Source: HTCC2207 sp002685195 (lineage in GTDB: Bacteria; Pseudomonadota; Gammaproteobacteria; Pseudomonadales; Porticoccaceae). From it: 64,000 bases of DNA. This document shows, piece after piece, positions 16,504 to 25,129 of this stretch. The stretch is from NCBI GenBank assembly GCA_051201675.1, contig CP179212.1, forward strand, positions 2,108,001-2,172,000. The letters run 5' to 3'. The position numbers and the translations under genes were made by a program. The notes below the pieces were generated by a model. That model was not told the origin of the DNA. It did not search any database and saw only the letters and a program-made list of their open reading frames with translations. Numbering within the stretch: the first letter of the stretch is position 1; every line of letters begins with the position of its first letter.

Positions 16504-17886
16504 TTAATCTTTCTGACGAAGTTTCGCAAAGTAAATATTTGCCGCCTGATTTACCTTAGGCGCTAAATACAAAGCAGAAATCATTGTGGGTATTGCCATC
16601 GTCGCGTAAGTCGCCAAAATCAGCCCGTTAACGATATCCATCGATACCACCGCACCCCCGAGTAATAAGGCCAAATAAATAGGCGTGTAGTAGTGCTGTC
16701 GGTGCGATCCAAGCAGGAATCCAGTGCACTTAGCCCCATAAAACCACATGGTGACCATAGTGCTAAAGCTCAGCAAACCGACCATAATCAGTAGCAGGTA
16801 TATTCCAGTAACTGGGAATACCTGCTCAATTGCCCGCGCAGTAAGTGTTACACCCTCTGCGCCTTCCGCACTTTGCCAAACACCAGTTAGTAATATAATC
16901 AACGCCGTACAGGTACAGACCACCAAGGTGTCCACCACGGGCCCAACCATGGCAACAATACCTTCTCTTATGGGTTCTTGGGTTTTCGCCGCCCCATGAG
17001 CCATAGATTCAGTACCAATACCTGCTTCATTAGAAAAAGCCCCTCGACGCACTCCGATCAAAATGACCGCACCAATAGAACCTCCCGCAACCGCCTCACC
17101 CGTAAACGCATCAGTCACAATCAACATCAGCGTTGCTGGAATATCTGCAGCAAACGTATAGAGCACTGTAATTGTCATGTAGAGATAAAGTAGCACCATG
17201 GCCGGCACTAGCCTCACCGTGATTCGACCAATACGCTCAATGCGGCCAGCAATAACTAAACCTACTAGAACAGCCACCACGGAACTAGAAACAAGGTCAA
17301 AAACGAAGTGATTCTCAGCAGTCGCTATTCCTGCTGGAATTGCCACCACATCTCGAAGTAATTGGATAAATTGATTAGCCTGAAAAAGAGGCAACGCACC
17401 AATAGTACAAGCTAAAGCAAATAACACTGCCAAAGGATACCAGCGATGACCCATCCCCTCCCTAATAACATACATGGGGCCACCTTGAAGCATTCCATCT
17501 CCATCCTGGCCTCGATACATTACCGCCAAAGATGCCGTGTAAAACTTAGTGGAAACACCCACGATAGCAGTCACCCACATCCAAAACACCGCCCCCGGAC
17601 CACCCATACTTATGGCGATCGCCACTCCAGCGATATTACCTAACCCTAAAGTCCCTGACAGCGCCGTGGACAACGCTTGGGAGTGAGGAATATGACCTGG
17701 GTCGTTTGGATCACTGTACTTACCGCGCAGCAAGTCAATGGCATGACCAAAGTAACGGTAGGGTCTAAATCGCGAATAAATCATGAAAAACAAACCGCCA
17801 CCTACCAACAGTACCACCAACGGGGTACTCCACATGAGATCGGCCCATGCGTTCAGAAAAGCTTCTATTTGTTCAAGTGTAGGCAT
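16504..17886 (-). CDS. Alanine/glycine:cation symporter, AGCS family
   Basis: A 460-residue, roughly 11-segment membrane protein importing alanine or glycine with Na+ (or H+). Family signatures are the early GTLGLGNIAGVAIAISMGGPGAVFWMW stretch (in two halves), FYTASLAVMYR, GGPMYVI, and RRGAFSNEAGIGTESMAHGAAKT. It lies downstream of fur on the same strand with a 52-base gap; Fur may not regulate it. It is one of several Na+-coupled carriers in this window. Confidence 0.92.
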   Translation of the reverse strand: MPTLEQIEAFLNAWADLMWSTPLVVLLVGGGLFFMIYSRFRPYRYFGHAIDLLRGKYSDPNDPGHIPHSQALSTALSGTLGLGNIAGVAIAISMGGPGAVFWMWVTAIVGVSTKFYTASLAVMYRGQDGDGMLQGGPMYVIREGMGHRWYPLAVLFALACTIGALPLFQANQFIQLLRDVVAIPAGIATAENHFVFDLVSSSVVAVLVGLVIAGRIERIGRITVRLVPAMVLLYLYMTITVLYTFAADIPATLMLIVTDAFTGEAVAGGSIGAVILIGVRRGAFSNEAGIGTESMAHGAAKTQEPIREGIVAMVGPVVDTLVVCTCTALIILLTGVWQSAEGAEGVTLTARAIEQVFPVTGIYLLLIMVGLLSFSTMVTMWFYGAKCTGFLLGSHRQHYYTPIYLALLLGGAVVSMDIVNGLILATYATMAIPTMISALYLAPKVNQAANIYFAKLRQKD

Positions 17887-17938
17887 CAGATAAAGGTGAC
17901 TTATATTAAGATAATACGGTGAGTCTAAGATTTGGACA

Positions 17939-18343
17939 TCAAAGCGGTTTTACGTACAAGACTAAGTTATGGCCAACGACTTGAAACCCATTATCTTTCG
18001 CTACTTTTTCGCGAAGCTCTTCAATTTCTACGCTGTGGAACTCCACCACTCTTCCCGTCTCTGTGCATACCATATGATCATGACTATCACCGCGATCTAA
18101 CTCATATACTGCAGGACCATTGTCAAAACTATGTCTTGTTATCAATCCTGCTGCCTCAAACTGAGTTAATACGCGGTAAACCGTTGCGATACCAACATCT
18201 TCCTCTGCATCTCGCAAAGCTTGATAGATATCTTCAGCTGTCATATGCCACTCAGGAGCGCTTTCCAGAATTTGTAATATTTTTATCCTGGGTAATGTTA
18301 CCTTGAGACCGGCTTTTTTTAGCTCCTGATCATTATGATTCAT
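17939..18343 (-). CDS. fur: Ferric uptake regulator Fur
   Basis: Iron-responsive repressor of 134 residues: winged helix (about 1-82, with GLKVTLPRIKIL and ATVYRVLTQFEAAGL) and a dimerisation/metal domain with DSHDHMVC. The second Cys of the enterobacterial CxxC is replaced (CTETG), and the C-terminus ends in GHNLVLYVKPL without Cys/His-rich tail. Both are features of Pseudomonas-type Fur. GAAGAG precedes the ATG. It is divergent from bamE with a 69-base shared control region, a common arrangement. Confidence 0.96.
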   Translation of the reverse strand: MNHNDQELKKAGLKVTLPRIKILQILESAPEWHMTAEDIYQALRDAEEDVGIATVYRVLTQFEAAGLITRHSFDNGPAVYELDRGDSHDHMVCTETGRVVEFHSVEIEELREKVAKDNGFQVVGHNLVLYVKPL

Positions 18344-18412
18344 TGTTTACTCTTCTTTATGTTCAAGTATTTGGTTATTATCTACCTTCTCGACTTCAAC
18401 TGGAACCCCGCT

Positions 18413-18751
18413 ATGCGAATAATTCTACTATCTCTAGTTTTACTATCTCTATTCTCATCCGGTTGCAGCTGGATCAAATTCCCGGGGGTACATAAAATTG
18501 ATATCCAACAGGGTAATATTCTTGACCAAGACATGATTGATACACTTCAACCTGAGATGACAAAAGCTCAAGTGCGATTCGTTTTGGGAACGCCATTGAT
18601 TTCAGACACGTTTGATCAAAGCCGCTGGGATTATCCGTTCAGGCATCTTTCACCCACTGGTATAGAAACCAAAAGACACGTCACCATCTATTTTGACGAT
18701 CAGGATGTCCTGAAAGAAATAGTGAGTGACTACACAGAAACGGCCAACTAG
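18413..18751 (+). CDS. bamE: Outer-membrane assembly lipoprotein BamE
   Basis: A small lipoprotein of the BAM complex that inserts beta-barrel proteins. The 112-residue product has a lipoprotein signal with lipobox SSGC (Cys18), then the BamE/OmlA fold with MTKAQVRFVLGTP and the WDYPFR segment. The open frame begins at 18335, but that extension overlaps the fur start and precedes the signal peptide, so ATG 18413 is used. The gene ends in a four-base convergent overlap with rnfH. Confidence 0.93.
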   Translation: MRIILLSLVLLSLFSSGCSWIKFPGVHKIDIQQGNILDQDMIDTLQPEMTKAQVRFVLGTPLISDTFDQSRWDYPFRHLSPTGIETKRHVTIYFDDQDVLKEIVSDYTETAN

Positions 18752-19104
18752 CTTTCTGAAGCGTCTTTTTTCTTTCGAGCAGTTTCTGCTCTGCGTCGTC
18801 GAATTTCTTTGGGGTCCAATATCAGTGGTCGATAAATTTCAACCCTATCGCCCTCCCGTAGTTCATACATATTGGGCTCCGGGGTTCCTTGAGTCCCTAA
18901 TACCCTAGCAAATATCCCCAATTTACTGGTAGCTAGATCAATTTCTGGGAACTGTTGTAGCACGCCAGATTGCTCGACAGCTTGCATTGCTGTAGTACCC
19001 AAAGGAACAGTGATATCAAGCAATACCTGAGATTCTGGCATCGCGTAAGCGACCTCAATGTTGATTGAACTATCGATATTACCCACTGCTTTTCCCATAG
19101 ACAT
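18748..19104 (-). CDS. rnfH: RnfH family ubiquitin-like protein
   Basis: A 118-residue protein of the beta-grasp RnfH/YfjF family. Landmarks are IEVAYAMPESQ, VEQSGVLQQFPEIDL, LGIFARV and GDRVEIYRPLILDPKEIRRRRA. Family function is unclear; it is usually next to ratA. AAGGG precedes the first ATG. The gene overlaps ratA by 26 bases, so the two are translated from one message. Confidence 0.92.
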   Translation of the reverse strand: MSMGKAVGNIDSSINIEVAYAMPESQVLLDITVPLGTTAMQAVEQSGVLQQFPEIDLATSKLGIFARVLGTQGTPEPNMYELREGDRVEIYRPLILDPKEIRRRRAETARKKKDASES

Positions 19105-19522
19105 AATCGGCCCTTTGACACAGTGAATCGACCAAATTATTTGCTACACCTGAGAATAAACTAGAGGCAGCAAAACTTAATGTTTTACTACTAAAATCAA
19201 ACTCCATATCAAGTTCGACTTTACAGGCTGCATCAGACAACCGCGTGAATGTCCAATCTCCGCGAAAGTGCTTAAATGGACCATCTTCGAGGGTCATATT
19301 TATTTGCGAGGGAGCCTTAAGGTGGTTTCGAGTCATTAAACTAAGGCCAACCCCCGCTTTTTTTAAATCCAGCCGTGCAAGCATAGTCGAGGAACTCTGT
19401 TCAAAAATCTCAACTCCCTGACAGCCATCCATAAAGCTAGGATAACAAGACACATCATTGACTAGGTCATACATTGCTTGGGCAGAATGCATAACAAGTG
19501 CTGAACGCTTAATACTCGTCAA
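19079..19522 (-). CDS. ratA: RatA/Coq10-like START-domain protein
   Basis: A 147-residue polyketide-cyclase/START fold protein. E. coli RatA was reported to block 70S assembly, while homologues bind ubiquinone (Coq10), so the cellular role is debated. Landmarks are the N-terminal IKRSALV, AMYDLVNDVSCYPSFMDGC, and the C-terminal FSGVANNLVDSLCQRA. The start is TTG 19522, which aligns with the family N-terminus; no clear ribosome-binding site is visible. It is not treated as a toxin-antitoxin module because no cognate antitoxin is implied by rnfH. Confidence 0.88.
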   Translation of the reverse strand: MTSIKRSALVMHSAQAMYDLVNDVSCYPSFMDGCQGVEIFEQSSSTMLARLDLKKAGVGLSLMTRNHLKAPSQINMTLEDGPFKHFRGDWTFTRLSDAACKVELDMEFDFSSKTLSFAASSLFSGVANNLVDSLCQRADYVYGKSSG

Positions 19523-19535
19523 AAGTTATTATCCA

Positions 19536-20908
19536 TCATGCAAAAAATTTGTCATAAACACCCATTATGAATACCAAACTAATGGCAAAGGGAGCAATGT
19601 ACCTAATGGTGAATTGCCATACCTCCATAACTTTGTCTGAGGTGCCTTGCATCTCAAAATCGATCACCTCGCGTTTAATCACATAGCCTACAAACAGAGT
19701 AATCAATAAACCACTGATGGGCAGCATAATGTTGGCTGTAAGAAAATCGAGAAAATCAAAATAGGTAAATCCGGCTACCTTGTATTCAGACCAAATATTA
19801 AAGGAAAACACACTCCCTAAACCCAACACCCACGCGGTACCTGCGATCACTAAATTCGCCTTGGCTCGACTAATGCTCTTTGCCTCCATTAACCAAGCAA
19901 CACAAGGCTCAAGCAGTGAAATAGCCGAACTCCAGGCCGCGATCGATACCAGTACAAAGAACACTGCGCCAATCAATAGACCCCCAGGCATACTCCCAAA
20001 CGCAACGGGCAAGCTAATAAACATCAACCCTGGCCCGGCACTAGGCTCAATACCTGGCGTTGCAAATACAATGGAGAAAATAATCAAACCAGAAATAATA
20101 GCCACGGCACTGTCAAAGAACGCAACGATAAGGATCGTTTTACCAATATTCGCATCCTGCGGCATATAAGCACCGTAAGCCATGATTGCTCCCATACCAA
20201 TACTCAGGGTAAAAAATGCTTGGCCCATCGCCTCTAGCACACCGCGCCAAGTTAAAGCATCTAAATTAAAACTGAACAAGAAGTTAACTGCAGCTTCAAA
20301 ATTTCCCTTCAGGAAGGCAAATACTAACAACATTAACATCATTAAAAAGAGCAGTGGCATTAGCGTTTCTACCGCTATCCCCAGACCTCTTTTAACACCG
20401 CCAATAACAACAATGACACAAAGTGCCATAAATAATGTCTGCCACATAATAAGTCGTCCAGGATTGGACAACAGATTATCAAAAGCTGCACCAGCCGAGC
20501 ACCATTAATGCCTTGAAGATCACCAGAAGATATTAATAGGATATAGTCCAGCGCCCAGCCGGCAATCACTGCATAAAAGGATAGAATCAATAAACCCGCC
20601 AGTACACCTAGCCATCCCACAGAGCGCCATCTTGAATTGGCATTGCTGTCAGCAACCGCCTCATTCATGGAATTAATTGGGCTTTGCCGACCATGGCGAC
20701 CTATCAACACCTCCGCCATCATCACCGGCACACCAATCAACAAAATGCATCCTAGGTAAATAAGTACAAATGCCCCACCACCGTTGCTCCCCGCAACATA
20801 GGGAAATTTCCACATATTCCCCAATCCGACAGCTGAGCCTGTTGCCGCCATAATAAATGTCCAACGACTAGCCCACGTGCCATGCATTCCTTTTTGTTGT
20901 AGTGCCAT
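19536..20908 (-). pseudogene. NSS-family sodium:amino-acid/neurotransmitter symporter, frameshifted
   Basis: Two frames together make one LeuT-type transporter. The 5' part (20908 to about 20498) has WTFIMAATGSAVGLGNMWKFPY, the Na+-site signature, and reads correctly to DLQGINGA. The continuation AGAAFDNLLSNPGRLIMW is in another frame from about 20495 to the stop at 19536. The junction GGTGCTCGGCTGGTGCA (about 20489-20503) leaves two orphan bases, equal to one missing base or two extra. No slippery heptamer is visible, so a true mutation or a sequencing/assembly error is likelier than programmed shifting. Restored length would be about 455 residues, normal for the family. Confidence 0.85.
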
Positions 20909-20984
20909 AGAGTTATCTCCATTTATCGAATCTAAATTGTACTCATTCCCCGACCAAGAACCTAATAAATGCCCTATGTATTTA

Positions 20985-21039
20985 GTTTGTCAGCATAAAT
21001 AGCAATAATTCATGACAAACCATGGGCGCAACGTATAAT
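20985..21039 (+). promoter_or_regulatory. smpB promoter with overlapping 8-bp inverted repeat
   Basis: ATGACA (21012-21017), a 16-base spacer and TATAAT (21034-21039) form a strong sigma-70 promoter. The predicted start falls on the smpB ATG at 21046, implying a leaderless message; indeed no Shine-Dalgarno precedes that ATG. An 8-bp inverted repeat, GTTTGTCA (20985-20992) and TGACAAAC (21013-21020), separated by 20 bases, overlaps the -35 and could be an operator or paired divergent -35 elements. Confidence 0.6.
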
Positions 21040-21045
21040 TACGCC

Positions 21046-21522
21046 ATGACTAAAAAGAAGCCGAAGCAGCAATCAAACACTATTGCGCTCAATAAAAAAG
21101 TGAAGCACGACTACTTTATCGAAGAAAAATTCGAGGCGGGTCTGGTACTGCTCGGTTGGGAAGTTAAAAGTCTGCGTGAAAGTAAAGTAAATCTCACCGA
21201 CACCTACGTCTTTATTCGGGATGGTGAAGCCTGGTTAATCGGTACTAATATCACTCCTCTTCAATCCGCCTCAACACACTTTGTCACTGATGCGAAGCGA
21301 ACGCGCAAATTATTACTCAATCATCGAGAACTGCAAAAACTGGAAGAAGGGGTTAATCAGAAAGGTCACACTGCTGTTTGTACTGCCCTTTATTGGAAGA
21401 ACCATCTGATCAAATGTGAAATTGCCCTAGCCAAAGGCAAAGCATCCTATGACAAACGCATGGATAGCAAAGAACGCGATTGGAACCGACAAAAGCAGCG
21501 CCTCATGCGTCATTCTGGTTAA
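21046..21522 (+). CDS. smpB: SsrA (tmRNA)-binding protein SmpB
   Basis: SmpB delivers tmRNA to stalled ribosomes for trans-translation. The 158-residue protein has NKKVKHDYFIEEKFEAGLVL, GWEVKSLRESKVNL and the tail DKRMDSKERDWNRQKQRLMR. The frame is open from 21022, but the promoter -10 box lies inside that extension and family members start near MTKKK, so ATG 21046 is used. The tmRNA gene itself is not in this window. Confidence 0.96.
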   Translation: MTKKKPKQQSNTIALNKKVKHDYFIEEKFEAGLVLLGWEVKSLRESKVNLTDTYVFIRDGEAWLIGTNITPLQSASTHFVTDAKRTRKLLLNHRELQKLEEGVNQKGHTAVCTALYWKNHLIKCEIALAKGKASYDKRMDSKERDWNRQKQRLMRHSG

Positions 21523-21612
21523 CGTGGACAAACTGTGAACCAATACAAAGCTTGATCGAGCATATGTGGCACACTTTGGACACTTTTATCATTAAGATCT
21601 AAGAGCACGCTC

Positions 21613-22518
21613 ATGAGGAACATCAAAAAAACTATAGCCATTACTGCCGCTAGTGCGCTAGTTATAGCAGGTATCTGTGTTTTTACGCTGGCTTGGACCT
21701 TTTCTTCTAATGTTATGCACCCCTCCTACACCTGTAGTGAAGAACATTTCATTTATTGCGGTGATCCTTCGCAAATAGATCTTACTTTTGAGGATACCTC
21801 TTTTCAATCCGATGATGGCAATGTGTTAAGTGCCTGGTATATACCTACTGAGAATTCTAACAAAGCAATTATTTTTGTTCACGGCCATGGCGCCGACCGA
21901 CACGAGGGCATGCGCTGGTTTAAGGCTATGCACCAGGCTGGTTTTAATCTACTAGCTCTTGATCTGCGCAACAGCGGACAAAACGTTCGATCTTTTTCGT
22001 CCATGGGGTATTTTGAACAAAATGACGTAACAGCAGCCGTTGACTATCTACAGCAACAAAAGAAAATTAAAAGCATTGGCGTATTTGGAACCTCAATGGG
22101 CGCTGCAACCTCCATAATGGCAATGGAAAAAGATTTGCGGATTGGTGCAGGTGTGTTTGAAGCGGGATGGTCTAATTTGCGCGACCTCTACGCCGAGATC
22201 ATAGAGCAATATATCGGGTTACCCTCATTTCCCTTGTTGACTGTAACAACCTGGCTGTTAGAAATCCGGACCGGCATAAATATGGAGCGACTCAACCCTG
22301 AAGACATTATCGGTAATATCGCCCCGAGGCCTGTGTTTATAATTCATTGCTCAGAAGATGAGCTCATTGATCTGTCTCACGGCAAGCGAAACTATGCCTT
22401 GGCAAATGAACCCAAGCTATTTTGGCAATCTCCGTGCCAAACACACGCTAGGGCGTGGCAGTCAGACCCAAGCTATATTGAAAAGCGCGTAGCGAATTAT
22501 TATCTAGAATATTTATGA
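21613..22518 (+). CDS. Membrane-anchored alpha/beta hydrolase (S33/DUF-type)
   Basis: A 301-residue hydrolase with an N-terminal membrane anchor or signal (about 7-29). Oxyanion motif HGHG (90-93), nucleophile Ser161 in GTSMGA, acid Asp249 and His278 (QTHARAW) complete a plausible triad. Related proteins are esterases or serine aminopeptidase-like enzymes; no substrate is indicated. The catalytic domain probably faces the periplasm. Confidence 0.8.
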   Translation: MRNIKKTIAITAASALVIAGICVFTLAWTFSSNVMHPSYTCSEEHFIYCGDPSQIDLTFEDTSFQSDDGNVLSAWYIPTENSNKAIIFVHGHGADRHEGMRWFKAMHQAGFNLLALDLRNSGQNVRSFSSMGYFEQNDVTAAVDYLQQQKKIKSIGVFGTSMGAATSIMAMEKDLRIGAGVFEAGWSNLRDLYAEIIEQYIGLPSFPLLTVTTWLLEIRTGINMERLNPEDIIGNIAPRPVFIIHCSEDELIDLSHGKRNYALANEPKLFWQSPCQTHARAWQSDPSYIEKRVANYYLEYL

Positions 22519-22554
22519 TACATAATGGTGAGTATTCTTTTGAGGTCGAAATGG

Positions 22555-22725
22555 ATGAGTAAAAACTCTAAAACATCTAGCAATAAGGCTATTGCTGTTG
22601 GGACAAGTTTGGGTATTATCATTGGTGCAGTGATTGGCTCTAAAACTGGTGAGGTTGGTTTTTGGGTTAGCATGGGCATTTGCTTTGGAGCTGCATTGGG
22701 CGCAACCATTGGAAAGAAAAATTGA
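22555..22725 (+). CDS. Small glycine-zipper membrane protein, 56 residues
   Basis: From ATG 22555 (GAGG nine bases upstream) the frame encodes a basic N-terminus followed by two Gly/Ala-rich hydrophobic stretches with GxxxG-type spacing (GTSLGIIIGAVIG and GICFGAALGATIG). This pattern is seen in small inner-membrane or stress proteins. It lies 36 bases after the hydrolase and 31 before the CysZ-like gene in the same direction. I do not recognise a specific family. Confidence 0.6.
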   Translation: MSKNSKTSSNKAIAVGTSLGIIIGAVIGSKTGEVGFWVSMGICFGAALGATIGKKN

Positions 22726-22756
22726 CGACAAGAGAAGAGTTTTTAGAGACCCTATC

Positions 22757-23506
22757 ATGACACACAGTGCAACTGTTGGACCCTCCATTATCATTGAGGG
22801 CATGAGAATACTATGGCGGAGAGATATTCGCTGGCTAGTTCTAATTCCCTTGCTAGTCAATATCATTCTTTTTATATCAGTTGCTGGTTTTGCTGCTAGT
22901 TGGCTTCAAAACTGGATCACTACTATTTCTACATCGGTGCCTGAGTGGTTGCAATGGTTCGCATGGGTAATTTGGTTTTTGTTTGCGCTTTTGGCGCTTG
23001 CTATTTATGCATTTACCTTTACCATTTTGGCCAATCTTATTGGGTCGCCGTTTTATGGTGTGATTGCTCAAAGAGTGATCGCTGCAGAAATCGCTAATGA
23101 CCTTAGCGCTGCAATGGCCGAGGACCATTGGTGGCGCAGTGCATGGAAAAGTCTAATTAGAGAATTGCAGTTAATTGGCTACTTTTTACCAAGAACCCTA
23201 GCTGTCGGCATTGTGACTGCCATACTGAGTTTTATTCCGGTATTAAATTTATTAGCACCAATAATCGCCGGCACTTGGGCCGCTTGGTGCCTGTGTTTGC
23301 AATATCTGGATTACGCAGCGGACAGCGAGGGTATTTCATTTTTGGTGTTGCGCCAAAAAGTCAGCAGCAATCGATTCAATTCCTTGGGGTTTGGGCTAAG
23401 CGCGATGTTAGGCTCGGCAATACCACTGATAAATTTGGTAATGCTGCCGGCATCGGTGGTTGCTGGCAGCTTACTGTGGTGCAGGCAGCACCGTGAGTTC
23501 AACTAA
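22757..23506 (+). CDS. cysZ: CysZ/EI24 family membrane protein (sulfate transporter CysZ-like)
   Basis: A 249-residue inner-membrane protein of the CysZ type, implicated in sulfate uptake for cysteine synthesis. Landmarks are IRWLVLIPLLVNI near the N-terminus, the long amphipathic helices around NLIGSPFYG, and the late LNLLAPIIAGTWAAW and FNSLGFGLSAMLGS segments. The ATG at 22757 is the family start; the upstream open frame overlaps the preceding gene and is ignored. It ends five bases before convergent rhlB. Confidence 0.85.
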   Translation: MTHSATVGPSIIIEGMRILWRRDIRWLVLIPLLVNIILFISVAGFAASWLQNWITTISTSVPEWLQWFAWVIWFLFALLALAIYAFTFTILANLIGSPFYGVIAQRVIAAEIANDLSAAMAEDHWWRSAWKSLIRELQLIGYFLPRTLAVGIVTAILSFIPVLNLLAPIIAGTWAAWCLCLQYLDYAADSEGISFLVLRQKVSSNRFNSLGFGLSAMLGSAIPLINLVMLPASVVAGSLLWCRQHREFN

Positions 23507-23511
23507 AGCGC

Positions 23512-24897
23512 TTATTTTTCGGGAGTGCCTGATTCTGCTTCAACCGTTGAAGACTTGCTAGCCGGCTTATTCTTGGCCGGTGACTTAGGTACTGGCACTG
23601 CCTGAACAAGATGTTCTTCAGGCATAGTACAAGATAGCTTCATATCCAGTAACTTCTCAATGGGCTCTAATAGAAAAGCATCGTCCTCACAGGCGAAACT
23701 AATAGAAGTGCCGTTTTTACCAGCGCGACCGGTGCGGCCAATACGATGTACATAGTCTTCGGGCTCTTCCGGAAGCGTGTAATTAATCACATGACTAATG
23801 CCATCCACATGTATGCCTCTACCAGCAACATCCGTCGCTACCATAACTTTCAAACTACCCGATTTAAATGAGTCGAGGGCTCTCATGCGCCTATTTTGAG
23901 GAACATCACCCGATAGAAGTCCTGCCTTAAAACCCTGCTTTTTCAATTTTTCATGGAGGGTACGACAGATATCACGCCGATTCGCAAAAACCATGACATT
24001 TTCGACATCATCGCCCAGCAGGATATTATTTAGCAGGGTGAATTTTTCTTTAGCAGTGGTTATCAGTATCTTCTGATCAACCGTATCGGTTGCAACTCGT
24101 TCAGCACCAATTTCAACCGTCACTGGTTTGTCAGTCCAAGTCTCGGACAGCCGAAGTATCTCAGGAGTGAACGTAGCGGAAAATAATAAAGATTGCCGGT
24201 CTTCCCGCTTAGGGGTCAAATTGACTAAACGTCGAACCTGAGGGATAAATCCCATATCAAGCATGCGGTCAGCCTCGTCAATTACTAGTATTTCTACGCG
24301 ATCAAGGTAAATATCTCGATTGTTCGCAAAGTCTAACAATCTGCCGGGGGTGCCCACTAAAATATCGCAGTGGTGCTTCTGTAACTTCTGTAATTGCTTA
24401 CCATAGTCCATACCACCCACAAGAGTATGCGCTCTCAGTTTGGTGTGCTTCAACAACTGAGTCGCGTCATCGCCAATCTGAATAGCTAGTTCCCTAGTCG
24501 GCGCGAGAATCAGTGTTCTTGCCTCGCCCAGAAATCGTTCATCTTCAACTGGGTGATTCAACAAATCGGTTATAATATTCACTAAAAATGCTGCAGTTTT
24601 GCCGGTACCTGTTTGCGCTTTTCCAACAATATCGTGGCCATTGAGAGTGTGGGGCAAGGATGCAGCCTGAATAGGCGTGCAGTATTCGAAGCCAGCATCT
24701 TTAATGCCGTGCATGAGTTCTGCCGGCAGGTCAAAATCGTGGAATCTGGCTTTCCCTTCTTGGGGCTCTACTTTGAATTGAGACACATCCCAAGGCTTGG
24801 AATTGCGACGCTTGCGATTTGCAGCAGGTTTCTTTTTCGGCGCGTTATCAGCATCGGGCGGATTTTTAACAGATGTAGTATCGGTTTTTTCAGTCAA
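23512..24897 (-). CDS. rhlB: DEAD-box RNA helicase RhlB
   Basis: ATP-dependent RNA helicase that, in the degradosome, unwinds substrates for decay. After a basic, low-complexity N-terminus (about 1-50) come the Q-motif (FEYCTPIQAASLP), AQTGTGKT (motif I), PTRELA, TPGRLLD, DEAD, SAT and HRIGRTGRAG. The 461-residue length with N-terminal extension resembles Pseudomonas RhlB. A Ser/Pro/Lys-rich tail follows. It has no close neighbour in its direction. Confidence 0.9.
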   Translation of the reverse strand: MTEKTDTTSVKNPPDADNAPKKKPAANRKRRNSKPWDVSQFKVEPQEGKARFHDFDLPAELMHGIKDAGFEYCTPIQAASLPHTLNGHDIVGKAQTGTGKTAAFLVNIITDLLNHPVEDERFLGEARTLILAPTRELAIQIGDDATQLLKHTKLRAHTLVGGMDYGKQLQKLQKHHCDILVGTPGRLLDFANNRDIYLDRVEILVIDEADRMLDMGFIPQVRRLVNLTPKREDRQSLLFSATFTPEILRLSETWTDKPVTVEIGAERVATDTVDQKILITTAKEKFTLLNNILLGDDVENVMVFANRRDICRTLHEKLKKQGFKAGLLSGDVPQNRRMRALDSFKSGSLKVMVATDVAGRGIHVDGISHVINYTLPEEPEDYVHRIGRTGRAGKNGTSISFACEDDAFLLEPIEKLLDMKLSCTMPEEHLVQAVPVPKSPAKNKPASKSSTVEAESGTPEK

Positions 24898-25129
24898 AGT
24901 TTTTCACGCAATGTTGTTTATAAGTGGAGAGCACGAGGAAGATTGAGGTTTCCCCTGTCTCTTGGAGGCGCGGAGTGTAGCAGAATTGTTCTCGTCTCGC
25001 TGAAAAGAATATGAGAGCCCATAGAGGCCAATTTACTGCATTCCCCGTAGATCATTGAGACTTTAAATTTTCCTTCCTTTGATAGACCGGTTAAAGGAGA
25101 ATAAAGCGTAATTAAAACAAGAAAAACTT

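Noticed and set aside
19079..19522. RatA-RnfH as a toxin-antitoxin pair
   Set aside because: The pair is a conserved housekeeping arrangement and RatA is a Coq10-like START protein. Nothing in the sequence supports an antitoxin role for RnfH.
20375..20908. Two separate genes for the NSS transporter fragments
   Set aside because: The second fragment lacks a proper start and continues the first one's fold exactly across one base shift, so a single broken gene is the better reading.
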